Below are positions 1-9,111 of a stretch of DNA of 64,000 nucleotides, piece by piece; the stretch's first letter is position 1; each line of letters starts with the position of its first letter. The DNA lies in NCBI GenBank assembly GCA_049890115.1, contig JBMHCC010000006.1:1-64000 (forward strand), given 5' to 3'. Under the pieces are notes generated by a model. That model was not told the DNA's origin and did no database searches. It was given only the letters and a program-made list of their open reading frames with translations. This DNA is from UBA685 sp049890115 (lineage in GTDB: Bacteria; Pseudomonadota; Alphaproteobacteria; Puniceispirillales; Puniceispirillaceae). Made by a program: the position numbers and the translations under genes.

Positions 1-63
1 AAATAAAGCTAATTTTATGAAATATTTATTAACAAAATCATAGATATATATTAGTTTTTTACT

Positions 64-1677
64 ATGGCTAGCACGCTTTCATCACTTGCCCAAATCCTAC
101 GTCCGTTAGGTGGTGGCACAGACACATTAGTTGCTGTGAAATTACACAGCAATGCGGTTACTGTTGCCGAAATTCGCAATAGTGGCAAAGAGATATTAGT
201 TGACCATTTAGCCAGCGTTTCATTGCCGCGTATTCTTGATTTAGCCAATTTCTCACGCCAGCAAGATATGGTTGCTGATACCATTCGCTCGATGCGTGAT
301 CAGGGTATGTTTTCAGCCCAAGATGCTGGCATTATCATTCCGCCTGGCATCTTATCTGTCCGCCAAATCAACCTGCCTTATACGCCGCCAAATGAGCTTG
401 CAAAAGAAGGGCGCTTTATTGATTTCTGGGCAGAAAGTGAACCAGATATTGCAAAATTTGAAGAACCATATTTCAGCTATCATGTGCTTGTTAGCTCTGA
501 AAATGATGATTTGACGCGCGTTATTTTAACCTATGCCGAAGAAGCTGTTATCAGACCATGGGCCGATTTGTTGCTAGCAGCGCACCTCAACCCTGTCTTT
601 TTGGATGCCGAATCGATCAGCCTTGCTAATTATCGTTATGCAACATTGCCGCGTGATGAAAAAAGGCAAAGTCAGGCGATCTTACATGTGTCTGAAAACA
701 GGCTAGAGATTATCGCATTTCAGCAAACACGCATGCATACCATCCGCCTAGAGGTCAGTGAATTTGACCTCATCTTGTTAAAAGATATTGAAGCCGTTGA
801 GGACCCAACAGGTGATTTTTGGGATGAAGTGGGCGGGCGTCTTGCCAATACGATGAAACAGGCTGTTCTGTTCCTGCAAGAAGAGCTTGATTTTGCGCCA
901 TTTTCAATCATCTATATCGCGGTTGATTCGCCAAATGCCAGCAATCTGGTAAAGCTTCTTGATAAACATTTCACGCTGGCACCCTTATCATTGTGGAATA
1001 CAGCAGAAGGCGCGAATCTAGCGCAATCAGTCAGTGATATCCTAACACAAGTGCCGAATAAGTCGGTTTTTGCCTCTGCTTTTGGCCTTGGTATGCAGCG
1101 TCTTGGTACATTTGGCACCCAAGATAATGTGCTGATAAAGCTAAATATGTTGCCATCAGCGCGCACATTATTGCGCAATCGTCAGGTTAGCGTGATTTCA
1201 CGAACACTTGTCAAATTATGGCTGTTTATTTTTATCCTAATGGGTCTTTGGACTGGCGGCCTCGTCTTGCCGCAATATCTGGAAAGTCAGGTTGGCAGCC
1301 GCGGCTATGAAGCGATTGCATCTGATGCAGCTGCTACTGAAAGCCAACTAACAAGCGTTAATAATGAGCTCAATAATCTTGAAAGCGAATTAACCGCTCT
1401 TGGTACTGAATTGCGCGCAAGAGGCCGTGTGCAGTTCATGGACACCTTGCCAGATTTGGTGCCTGATGGTGTAGAGCTTGATACATTGAAGATTGCCAAT
1501 AGCACAGCTTTGACGTTGACAGGCTATGCCAGATCATCTGAGGCAATTAATTTATTTGTATCTGAATTGACCAATTCAGGGCTGGCAAATAACACGCAAG
1601 TCAATACCGTTCCGCCAAATGACACCTATGCCTATACCTTCTTTACCTTGACCGGCACAGTGACAAGGGAGGATTAA
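64..1677 (+). CDS. PilM/PilN-like fusion (GspL/MshI-type) pilus or secretion assembly protein
   Basis: Inner-membrane assembly protein of a type IV pilus or type II secretion-like machine. The 537-residue product has a cytoplasmic N-terminal part (about 20-340) resembling the actin-like PilM/GspL fold. A single membrane segment lies at about 380-403, followed by a periplasmic heptad-rich stretch (about 415-455) and a PilN-like ferredoxin-fold end. PilM and PilN are separate proteins in classical type IV pili; one chain carrying both is the GspL or MshI arrangement. It heads a run of five tightly packed genes that also encode PilO-, PilP-, GspE- and GspF-like proteins, so it probably links the ATPase to the periplasmic ring. 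No clear ribosome-binding site precedes the ATG. Only 63 AT-rich bases lie upstream, so earlier genes of the cluster (secretin, pilins) may be outside the window. The family call rests on architecture and neighbours, because sequence similarity in this family is weak. Confidence 0.72.
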   Translation: MASTLSSLAQILRPLGGGTDTLVAVKLHSNAVTVAEIRNSGKEILVDHLASVSLPRILDLANFSRQQDMVADTIRSMRDQGMFSAQDAGIIIPPGILSVRQINLPYTPPNELAKEGRFIDFWAESEPDIAKFEEPYFSYHVLVSSENDDLTRVILTYAEEAVIRPWADLLLAAHLNPVFLDAESISLANYRYATLPRDEKRQSQAILHVSENRLEIIAFQQTRMHTIRLEVSEFDLILLKDIEAVEDPTGDFWDEVGGRLANTMKQAVLFLQEELDFAPFSIIYIAVDSPNASNLVKLLDKHFTLAPLSLWNTAEGANLAQSVSDILTQVPNKSVFASAFGLGMQRLGTFGTQDNVLIKLNMLPSARTLLRNRQVSVISRTLVKLWLFIFILMGLWTGGLVLPQYLESQVGSRGYEAIASDAAATESQLTSVNNELNNLESELTALGTELRARGRVQFMDTLPDLVPDGVELDTLKIANSTALTLTGYARSSEAINLFVSELTNSGLANNTQVNTVPPNDTYAYTFFTLTGTVTRED

Positions 1678-1679
1678 AG

Positions 1680-2897
1680 ATGTTTGGGCGTAAGAAAAAA
1701 CAAAAACAACCAGAACAGCTTCAAGTCTCTCTTGATACGCTGGCCTTATTGCAAGCTATGCGAGCTGGCCAACAAGTAGCACCGCAACAACAACAAGCTA
1801 TGCCGCAAATGCCGCCTCAGCCTATGGGTCAGCAACCATTAACGCCTGAACAGCAAATGCTGATGATGCAACAGCTGGCGGCACAACAGCAGATGGCAAC
1901 ACAGCAAATGCCGCAAGCTGGCACCGTGCCCCCTGCCCCGCAAGCTGACCCTGCAATCCAGCAGCAGATGGCACAACAAATGCCAGCACAGCAAATACCA
2001 GCACAGCAGATGGTGCCACCAGCTGATCAAATGCCGCAACAAATGGCACAGCCAAGTGAACAAGCAGCACAGGCAGCACAACCAACAGACGCTACAGCAT
2101 CATCTTTTGGGCTGAACCCTGCCGCTATGGCTGGTGGTTTTGCCGAAGATAATCCAGCGATGCCTGCTGCGACAACGCCGCTGACGAAAGAACAAAAACG
2201 AGAGCAAAAACGCCAGAAAAAGGCACAAGCAAAAGAAGAGGCAGCTGCAAAAAAAGCAGCAAAGGCTGCCGCTATCTCAGAGAAAAAAGAAGAGAAAAAA
2301 CGCGCCAAGAGACGTAAAAAGCTATCAAAAACGCGTTTCTCACGTGCCCGTTATTTGCGTGAAGCCAATGGTAATGCTTTGGCAGCAGTGGTGTTATGGC
2401 TGTTTTTAATCATCATTTTTGTGGCTGGGCCATTTATGCTGAATACGGCAATTTTGATACCACAAACCAACGAGAATCTGCGTATCATCAGAGAGGTAGA
2501 TCAGCTGGAACGCTCTATCCAAGTTAACCAGCCACAAATCACAGCCACTTTGCAAAAGCGCAATGAAAAGCAAAAGCGTATTGAATCTTTCACACGCAGC
2601 TTTACCCCGCAGGCACAAGCAACCGCCATATTAGAGGATTTTGTAACACAGCTTGAAGAGGCTGGTATGGATGTTATGAAATCAACCATTCAAACGGTTG
2701 GGCTGACCGCACAAAGCATCGTTGGCACTGGTATATCGCTAACTGTCGAAGGTAATTATCTTGACTGGTTGCGGGTACGTAACAAATTTATCCGCACACA
2801 GCGCGCTGTTAGCATCCCGAATGAAAGCGTTGAAGTGAATGAAGAAGCAACAGCCATGTCAATCACAGCTTTGATTGTTCTGCCATCTTCAAAATAA
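1680..2897 (+). CDS. PilO/GspM-like protein with Gln/Met/Pro-rich cytoplasmic tail
   Basis: Bitopic inner-membrane protein of 405 residues, probably the PilO/GspM/MshJ-type partner of the PilM/PilN protein upstream. Residues 31-135 are extremely rich in Gln, Met, Pro and Ala, with repeated QQM, QQMP and AQQ blocks. Residues 165-220 are a Lys/Ala/Glu-rich charged stretch. One membrane segment follows at about 234-254, and then a periplasmic region of about 150 residues containing a coiled coil (about 265-310) and a small alpha/beta end, as in PilO. The start lies two bases after the upstream stop, and a GGGAGG ribosome-binding site sits inside the end of that gene, so the two are translationally linked. 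The low-complexity tail is far longer than the cytoplasmic end of ordinary PilO proteins. The assignment is by position and architecture rather than by a diagnostic motif. Confidence 0.62.
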   Translation: MFGRKKKQKQPEQLQVSLDTLALLQAMRAGQQVAPQQQQAMPQMPPQPMGQQPLTPEQQMLMMQQLAAQQQMATQQMPQAGTVPPAPQADPAIQQQMAQQMPAQQIPAQQMVPPADQMPQQMAQPSEQAAQAAQPTDATASSFGLNPAAMAGGFAEDNPAMPAATTPLTKEQKREQKRQKKAQAKEEAAAKKAAKAAAISEKKEEKKRAKRRKKLSKTRFSRARYLREANGNALAAVVLWLFLIIIFVAGPFMLNTAILIPQTNENLRIIREVDQLERSIQVNQPQITATLQKRNEKQKRIESFTRSFTPQAQATAILEDFVTQLEEAGMDVMKSTIQTVGLTAQSIVGTGISLTVEGNYLDWLRVRNKFIRTQRAVSIPNESVEVNEEATAMSITALIVLPSSK

Positions 2898-3017
2898 ACC
2901 AAAAGCACAAATGAAATAACAAAGGCATCACAGCGAAAAAAGAATTTAGCAAAAGGCACAAGATTGTTTTATTATATTAAATATAACTTAACAGTTCTTT
3001 CAAAAGGACAGAATAAG

Positions 3018-3953
3018 ATGCAGATGTTGCTGAAAAAGCTAGGCACTATCGGGGCAATATTCATTTTGTCTTCTGTTTTTGGCATGCCTATTCAGGCACA
3101 GGAAAATTCATTACGCGCACCAGAAGTGCTGGATTTAGATGACCCCTTTGCCAGAGGCATTAACCGTGCTGCTGATCAGGCAACAGATGGGCTGACTTTG
3201 CCAGCCCCTGATGGCATTGCCAAAGAAGAAGTTAAAACAGGTGCCGCATTGCTTGGCTCGTCTGATCGTGAGGCATTACCTGTTAATTTGTATCGTGTTG
3301 CGGCATTGGCTGTGGCACAAGGTAGTGCCAGAGGCCAGATATTTGAAGAAAGCAATCAGGATGTCAGCGAAGGGTCTCGCCCAGAGCTTGCCTATTTGCG
3401 TCTTGGCACCTTTGGTGATTCTGCAGAGGCGCGACAGACAGCGATTAATTTAAAAGCTGTAATGGAAGATTATATTGGCGGTCATTTTATTTTGCGCCGC
3501 GCTCCCTCATCTGTTGATTTGGATATTGGACCGCTTCATAGCGTTACCCATGCTGAAAATTACTGTGAAATTATGCTGAAATTATCAAATGGCCTCGTTC
3601 AGGATTGCTATGCTGTTTTGGAATATCCAGGCTATGAGCCGCTAGATACCTTTAAATCAACAGCGATGTTGCGCATGTCACCTGATGCGGTGCGCCGTGT
3701 TTTGCAGGATGATAACGTTTTTGACTTACAAAATTCATCACGCCAGCTTTTCCGCGTTAGTGAAGGTGAGATGCTGGGAACAAGCGGCCATCAGGTTGTG
3801 AAAATCATTCCGAGTGATGTGATATTGGTATCTGATGATGGCACAATCACAGCGCTGCCACTTAATTATCTGCCTGAGCCTGATTTTGGCGGTAGCGCAG
3901 CCCAAACAGCGACAACAGCACCGGCGACCAACGCGAACCAATTACCACAATAG
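3018..3953 (+). CDS. Periplasmic SPOR/PilP-like assembly protein
   Basis: Exported protein of 311 residues placed where pilP/mshK/gspC would be. The start at 3018 is preferred over an in-frame ATG at 2964 because it has an AAAGGACAG ribosome-binding site and opens directly into a signal peptide (residues 1 to about 27, ending near Ile-Gln-Ala-Gln). Residues 125-197 resemble a SPOR repeat, with a LRLGTF-like opening strand, a helix with an alanine pattern and a second LDIGPL-like strand. Residues 240-289 look like the PilP/GspC homology region, a short beta domain that reads a Val-Ile-Pro-Ser-Asp-type strand followed by an aspartate turn. It probably joins the inner-membrane PilNO-like complex to the secretin or to peptidoglycan. 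The combination of SPOR and PilP-like parts is inferred from the residue pattern by eye. Confidence 0.5.
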   Translation: MQMLLKKLGTIGAIFILSSVFGMPIQAQENSLRAPEVLDLDDPFARGINRAADQATDGLTLPAPDGIAKEEVKTGAALLGSSDREALPVNLYRVAALAVAQGSARGQIFEESNQDVSEGSRPELAYLRLGTFGDSAEARQTAINLKAVMEDYIGGHFILRRAPSSVDLDIGPLHSVTHAENYCEIMLKLSNGLVQDCYAVLEYPGYEPLDTFKSTAMLRMSPDAVRRVLQDDNVFDLQNSSRQLFRVSEGEMLGTSGHQVVKIIPSDVILVSDDGTITALPLNYLPEPDFGGSAAQTATTAPATNANQLPQ

Positions 3954-3965
3954 GATAGTGCCAAA

Positions 3966-5663
3966 ATGGCCATCTATGAAAATGAAGTTGCCGACAAAAT
4001 CATTCGCGTTTTGCAGACTGCAAACCGCATTGATCCTGTCAAATTGCAAGAAGCACGTTCCACAACAACATCACCAAGTGATATGTTGGTGCAGCTTATT
4101 CGCAATGAAGGTGTTGATGAAGAGCTAGTTCATACGGTTATATCGCGTGCCTATGCGTTACGCCGCACAACCTTGGAAGCCAAACAGGTTGATGTGCGTG
4201 CCCTGCCTCTGATCCCAAAAGAGTTTATTGATGATCACCTTGCTATCCCCTATGAGGTTGAAGCACGGTTTTTGAAAGTGGCCATTGTTGATCCCTCAAC
4301 AGCGTCATTGGCAGGTCAGCTGAAAAATCTATCGAATTTCAACATTGAATTTCAGCTGGTAACGCTTACGAATTTTGAAAATCTGCGTGCGCATGAACGT
4401 ATCAAAGCTGTTCTAGATGCTGCTGAAAAGAAGCAAAAGGCCGAAGCAGAAGTCATTTCAGCAAAAAGACGGTCAAAATTCCCGATTGATGATGATGGTC
4501 TTGTCCCTGAATTTTGTGACCATATCCTTCATTCAGCTATTGATACCGGCACATCAGACATTCATATCGAGCCGTTTCGTGATATTGCACGTATCCGCTT
4601 TCGCATAGATGGTCGCTTGGCCATTCGCCATGAATATTCTGAATATGTCTATAAGCATTTCTTGGGTGTTGTGACACGTTTTAAGATTATGGCTGATTGC
4701 GATATTTCAGAAAAACGCCTGCCACAAGATGGTGGTATCACCATCAATTATGCTGGCGAGGATATTGATTTCCGCTTTAATGTTCTGCCAGGCAAATATG
4801 GGGAACGTATTGTGATGCGTATCCTGAAAGGTGACCCTTCTTTGTCATTGAGCAAAATCGGCTTAACAGACGAGAATTATAACAAAATTGTTGAAGCCAT
4901 CACAGCCCCGCAAGGCATGGTACTTGTGACAGGGCCAACAGGCTCTGGCAAGACGACAACTTTATATGGCTGTCTGCAACATATCAATGAGCCTGAAACC
5001 AATATTATGACAGCTGAAGATCCAGTTGAATATTATTTGGAAGGTGTAGCACAAACACAGGCTAATGAAAAAATTGGCCTGACTTTTAATGCTATTTTGC
5101 GTGCCTTTTTGCGCCAGGATCCTGAAATTATTCTGGTTGGTGAGATTCGTGACCAAGAAACGGTTGAAATTGCCGTTAAAGCGGCTCTGACAGGCCATCT
5201 ATTGCTATCAACGCTTCATACCAATGATGCTGTTTCAACCATCACACGCCTGATGAACATGGGTGTTCCGCCTTTCATGATTGCCGCTGCAACCAGCCTG
5301 ATTATGGCACAAAGACTAGGCAGGCCAAATTGTCAAAATTGCCTTGCACCTGATCCGCAAGCCTCACCAGCTTCGTTAAAGAAAATCGGCTTCACAGATG
5401 AAGAAATACCACATATTGAACCAAAAATTGGGGTGGGCTGTGATAAATGTGGCGGCTCTGGCTATAAGGGGCGGCGCGGTGTTTATGAGGTGATGCGTAT
5501 TAACCCTGAGCTTGAAGAAGCAATTCTGCGTCAGGCATTAGCACCTGAATTATTAGAAGCTGCCAGAGCTGATGGTTTCCAGACTATGCAGGAAATCGCC
5601 AGAGGGTTTGTCAAAGATGGTGTGTTCTCTATCGCTGAATATACCCGTATTTTGGTACTTTAA
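3966..5663 (+). CDS. GspE/PilB-family assembly ATPase
   Basis: Cytoplasmic hexameric ATPase that powers pilus or pseudopilus extension. The 565 residues give the full family architecture. An N-terminal GspE/MshE-type domain (about 1-150) contains the Leu-Pro-Leu-Ile-Pro segment typical of the family. The catalytic core follows, with Walker A GPTGSGKTT at 323-331, a Walker B/Asp box at 383-396 (RQDPEIILVGEIRD) and a His box at 407-422. Two CxxC pairs at 456/459 and 492/495 form the zinc module found in GspE and PilB. The gene starts 12 bases after the PilP-like gene and is followed 12 bases later by the GspF/PilC gene. It belongs to the extension type (GspE, PilB, MshE), since the retraction ATPase PilT lacks the zinc module and the long N-terminus. 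Confidence 0.93.
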   Translation: MAIYENEVADKIIRVLQTANRIDPVKLQEARSTTTSPSDMLVQLIRNEGVDEELVHTVISRAYALRRTTLEAKQVDVRALPLIPKEFIDDHLAIPYEVEARFLKVAIVDPSTASLAGQLKNLSNFNIEFQLVTLTNFENLRAHERIKAVLDAAEKKQKAEAEVISAKRRSKFPIDDDGLVPEFCDHILHSAIDTGTSDIHIEPFRDIARIRFRIDGRLAIRHEYSEYVYKHFLGVVTRFKIMADCDISEKRLPQDGGITINYAGEDIDFRFNVLPGKYGERIVMRILKGDPSLSLSKIGLTDENYNKIVEAITAPQGMVLVTGPTGSGKTTTLYGCLQHINEPETNIMTAEDPVEYYLEGVAQTQANEKIGLTFNAILRAFLRQDPEIILVGEIRDQETVEIAVKAALTGHLLLSTLHTNDAVSTITRLMNMGVPPFMIAAATSLIMAQRLGRPNCQNCLAPDPQASPASLKKIGFTDEEIPHIEPKIGVGCDKCGGSGYKGRRGVYEVMRINPELEEAILRQALAPELLEAARADGFQTMQEIARGFVKDGVFSIAEYTRILVL

Positions 5664-5675
5664 GGAGCTGTCATC

Positions 5676-6923
5676 ATGGCCATCGGCAGCACAAAAAAAT
5701 TTAAATATAAAGGCAGGCTGAAAGGCAAGAGAGTCAAAGGTGAGCTTGAAATTGAAGGTCTGGTTCAGGCCAAGAAAAAGCTGCGTGAAGATGGGCTAAG
5801 AGAAGTTGTTCTAAAGGAAATTAAACCAAAACAAAAAGGCGCCATGGATATTGAGATTACATGGGGGCCTTTTGGTGCTATTCCGGCCAAGGAATTACTG
5901 GTTTTCACCAAGAAAATCTCAACAATGATGCGCGCTGGTCTGCCTATTGTTGAGGCGATGGTGCTGGTATCAACCCAGACGAAAAATGCCAATCTCAAAC
6001 GTGTGAATAATGACATGATTGAAAGGCTAAATGGTGGTGCCTCATTGTCACAATCATTCAAAGCCCATACCCGTTATTTTGATAATGTATATTTGAATAT
6101 GGTGGAGGCTGGCGAATTATCAGGTCGTCTTGATACGTTTTTGGACCGCCTAACTGAAATGTTGGAGAAACAGCAAACTATTAAAGCTGGCATTAAATCA
6201 GCTTTGTTCTATCCCATTACACTGGTCGTTATCACAGTCACAATTTCCTATTTCATGCTGACAAATGTGGTACCGACTTTTCAGGAAATGTTTGAAGGTC
6301 TCGGTGCAGAATTGCCAGCGCCAACACAAGCGATTGTCGATGCATCAAACTGGATTCAGAACGGCCAAAATGTGGGACGTGTTGTATCCACAGTCTTTTT
6401 CATCTTTCTGGTCAATAAATTCCTAACGAAATATGTCTATTGGTTCCGCAAGCTGAAATCGATGATTTCCTTAAAATTACCATTGGTTGGCGATATTATC
6501 ACCAAATCGACTGTTGCCAGAATGTCATTATTACTAGCCAATCTGCTAGCGGCTGGTGTGACCATTGTCGAAGCCTTGAAAGTCTGTGCGACAGTGTCAA
6601 AAAATGTCCAATTTGTTGAGGCAATGGGCCGCATTCAAGATAAGATTGTGACAGGTGCCCCGCTATCAACCCTATTTGCTCGTGAAAAAGTCTTTCCGAT
6701 TGCGCTATCCCAGCTAATGGCAGTTGGTGAGCGTACGGGTAATATGGATGAAATGTTGGAATCAATTGCCAAATATTATGAAGAAGAATTCCAGACAGTG
6801 ATTGATGGCCTATCAACCGTGATCGAGCCTTTGATGATTGTGTTTGTGGGTGTGATGATCGGCGCGATGGTTGTGGCGCTTTATCTGCCAATCTTTAGCG
6901 CTGGTGATGCCTTTGCTGGCTAG
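5676..6923 (+). CDS. GspF/PilC-family inner-membrane platform protein
   Basis: Polytopic platform protein on which the pilus or pseudopilus is assembled. The 415-residue length is normal for the family. The N-terminus has the usual basic beta-rich start (KGRLKGKRVKGELE-like), followed by two repeated T2SSF domains at about 80-200 and 285-405. Each has helices ending in membrane spans: about 170-192 and 225-245 in the middle, and 375-400 at the C-terminus with Gly-Val-Met-Ile-Gly-Ala. A GGAG ribosome-binding site lies 11 bases before the ATG. It works with the upstream ATPase. No pilin, prepilin peptidase or secretin gene is visible in the window, so those parts must be encoded elsewhere or just upstream. 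Confidence 0.92.
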   Translation: MAIGSTKKFKYKGRLKGKRVKGELEIEGLVQAKKKLREDGLREVVLKEIKPKQKGAMDIEITWGPFGAIPAKELLVFTKKISTMMRAGLPIVEAMVLVSTQTKNANLKRVNNDMIERLNGGASLSQSFKAHTRYFDNVYLNMVEAGELSGRLDTFLDRLTEMLEKQQTIKAGIKSALFYPITLVVITVTISYFMLTNVVPTFQEMFEGLGAELPAPTQAIVDASNWIQNGQNVGRVVSTVFFIFLVNKFLTKYVYWFRKLKSMISLKLPLVGDIITKSTVARMSLLLANLLAAGVTIVEALKVCATVSKNVQFVEAMGRIQDKIVTGAPLSTLFAREKVFPIALSQLMAVGERTGNMDEMLESIAKYYEEEFQTVIDGLSTVIEPLMIVFVGVMIGAMVVALYLPIFSAGDAFAG

Positions 6924-6932
6924 GGTGGCAAG

Positions 6933-9050
6933 ATGACAAAACTAGGCCAATTTGTCCGCCTTATCTTGCTGATAAGCCTGCTACCTCTGTTTCTTGGCAT
7001 TGTGGCTTTTTTTGATAGTGGCGGTTTGCGCAGTGCTAGTCGTGATATGTCACTTGATATCTATACCAGATTATCACCTTATGATGGCGCAGCTGAATTA
7101 GCTGAAAAAATGGTATTTGTTGATATTGATGAAGCATCATTGGCACGCTATGGCCAATGGCCATGGCCACGTCACTATATGGCGGTATTGCTGCAAAATA
7201 TTGGTTTGCAAGAACCAGCTGTTATCGGTTTTGACGTGCTATTTTCAGAAGATGATAGGTTTAATGCTGGTGCGATTGAGGCACTTGGCGGGCTAGCAGA
7301 AGGCGCATTATCTGATGTGCTGCCTGATGGTGATGGATTATTTGGTGAAATGCTATCCTATACACCATCTGTTGTAGCCATTAGCCTGACAAGTGCCGAT
7401 GGTGCGAATGAGCCCTATCTGCCAGCTTCTATATCTGTTTTAGGGTCATCTCAGCTGCCAACATTAGCGGGAAAGAACCTGCTTTCACCAGTCGAAAAAC
7501 TGCAAAAAGCCCCAGGTTCTGGCTTTGTCAGCCTTGCGATTGAGCGAGATTCTATCGTCCGCTATATGCCAATGATTGCGCAATTTGGACAAGGTGATAA
7601 GGCGCGTTTTATCCCCTCTATTAGCCTTGAAATGCTGCGTGTTGCCCAAGGTGCAAAAGGACATGTGCTGAAATTGTCAGATGATGCTGGCACCAGCACA
7701 AATCAAATCCGCACTGGGCGTATCATTGCCAATCTTGATGAATTTGGTCGTCTGCCTTTGCATCATGGCTTTTCAGATCGCTTTAGCGTGATTTCAGCAT
7801 CTGATATTTTTGAAGAAAAGAACCTAGACATATTACAAGATGCCTATGTGATTGTTGGGGCATCTGCAGCTGGGTTAAAAGATATTCATTCAACTAATTT
7901 AGAGGCTGCTATCCCTGGTGCGTTGATTCACTTGCATGCACTCCATCAGATGCTTTCCGGCCATACATTGCGCTCATCCCAGCTCTTAATAGTGGCAGAG
8001 ATTGCCGCTGCTATGCTGGCTGCTATTGCACTTGGCTTTATCATTATCACGGTACCTGTCAGATATTCTGCATTTCTCTCACTAGCTGTTATCGCGGCAT
8101 TAATGACAGGTGATTATATCCTTTTCACCGCTAGCCACATGGTCACCAATGCCATTATGGTAGCTGTCATTACCGGCTTATCTGCGTTATTCTTGTTATT
8201 GCTAAGAGCCTTTCGAGAAGAAGCAAATCGGCGGCGTTTGCGCGGTGCCTTTGGTCAATATCTATCACCTGAGATGGTAAAGGAAATTGAACAAAGCCAG
8301 AGCGCGCCTGAATTAGGCGGTGTGACCTCTGATATTTCAGTGATGTTTATGGATGTCAGAGGCTTCACCACCTTATCTGAAACCCTATCAGATCAGCCGC
8401 AAACCCTAACCACAATCATCAATATCATTTTAGATGAGGCAACATCGGTCATTCTGGCACATGGCGGCACATTGGATAAATATATTGGTGATGCGATTAT
8501 GGCATTCTGGAACGCGCCAGTATCACAGCCAGATCATGCCAGCCGCGCGGTTAAAGCTGCCATTGCACTTGATAATCACCTGCCAGTGATAAATCAGCTG
8601 TTAAAGCCGCATCTGCCAGATAGCCTGAAAGATTATGAAATCCGCATTGGTATTGGTATCGCAACAGGTGAAGTGGTGGTTGGTAATTTTGGCTCAAAGA
8701 CCAGATTATCTTATTCAGTGGTTGGCGATACGGTGAATCTAGCAGCACGGCTAGAGCCATTTGGTAAGCAAACAGGCCTGCCACTTGCCTTTTCCCAAAA
8801 TACCGCACAGCAAGCTGGACATGATGGGCTTATTGCCATTAATGCTATCCCTATTAGAGGACGTGCAGAGCTTGAAATCGTCCATAGCTATCTAAGCCTG
8901 TCAGATGAGACAAAAACACTTCATGAGGCTCTGTTTAACGCTGTAATGGACAAGCAACAATCAAGCTATCAGGCGTTGCGTGCCAAGCTAGCAGATAGCA
9001 CTGATTACCCTGCTAGCCTGCTTGCCTATTATGATAACGCATTCAGATGA
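6933..9050 (+). CDS. CHASE2-domain class III adenylate/guanylate cyclase
   Basis: Membrane-bound nucleotide cyclase of 705 residues making a cyclic nucleotide, probably cAMP, in response to an extracytoplasmic signal. It has an N-terminal membrane segment (8-28), a periplasmic CHASE2 sensor (about 30-330, with the typical FVDIDEASLARYGQWPWPR-like opening at about 65-83) and three closely spaced membrane helices (about 342-412). The catalytic domain runs from about 460 to 640. Metal-binding aspartates are seen at 474 (FMDVRGFT) and 520 (YIGDAIMAFW), and the transition-state Asn/Arg pair sits in NLAARLE. Lys516 in LDKYIGD favours an adenylate cyclase. The gene begins 9 bases after the pilus platform gene, which suggests co-transcription and cAMP-linked control of the pilus. 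What the CHASE2 domain senses is unknown. Confidence 0.88.
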   Translation: MTKLGQFVRLILLISLLPLFLGIVAFFDSGGLRSASRDMSLDIYTRLSPYDGAAELAEKMVFVDIDEASLARYGQWPWPRHYMAVLLQNIGLQEPAVIGFDVLFSEDDRFNAGAIEALGGLAEGALSDVLPDGDGLFGEMLSYTPSVVAISLTSADGANEPYLPASISVLGSSQLPTLAGKNLLSPVEKLQKAPGSGFVSLAIERDSIVRYMPMIAQFGQGDKARFIPSISLEMLRVAQGAKGHVLKLSDDAGTSTNQIRTGRIIANLDEFGRLPLHHGFSDRFSVISASDIFEEKNLDILQDAYVIVGASAAGLKDIHSTNLEAAIPGALIHLHALHQMLSGHTLRSSQLLIVAEIAAAMLAAIALGFIIITVPVRYSAFLSLAVIAALMTGDYILFTASHMVTNAIMVAVITGLSALFLLLLRAFREEANRRRLRGAFGQYLSPEMVKEIEQSQSAPELGGVTSDISVMFMDVRGFTTLSETLSDQPQTLTTIINIILDEATSVILAHGGTLDKYIGDAIMAFWNAPVSQPDHASRAVKAAIALDNHLPVINQLLKPHLPDSLKDYEIRIGIGIATGEVVVGNFGSKTRLSYSVVGDTVNLAARLEPFGKQTGLPLAFSQNTAQQAGHDGLIAINAIPIRGRAELEIVHSYLSLSDETKTLHEALFNAVMDKQQSSYQALRAKLADSTDYPASLLAYYDNAFR

Positions 9051-9111
9051 TTGCATAGTTATACTAATTGATTTATCACTTAAGTAGTTTTTTTAAATTT
9101 GGTGTTACATT

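Noticed and set aside
1822..2308. Long open frames antisense to the Gln-rich part of the PilO-like gene
   Set aside because: They arise from the CAG/CAA and GCA repeats being stop-free on the other strand; no ribosome-binding site, and the sense gene is well supported.
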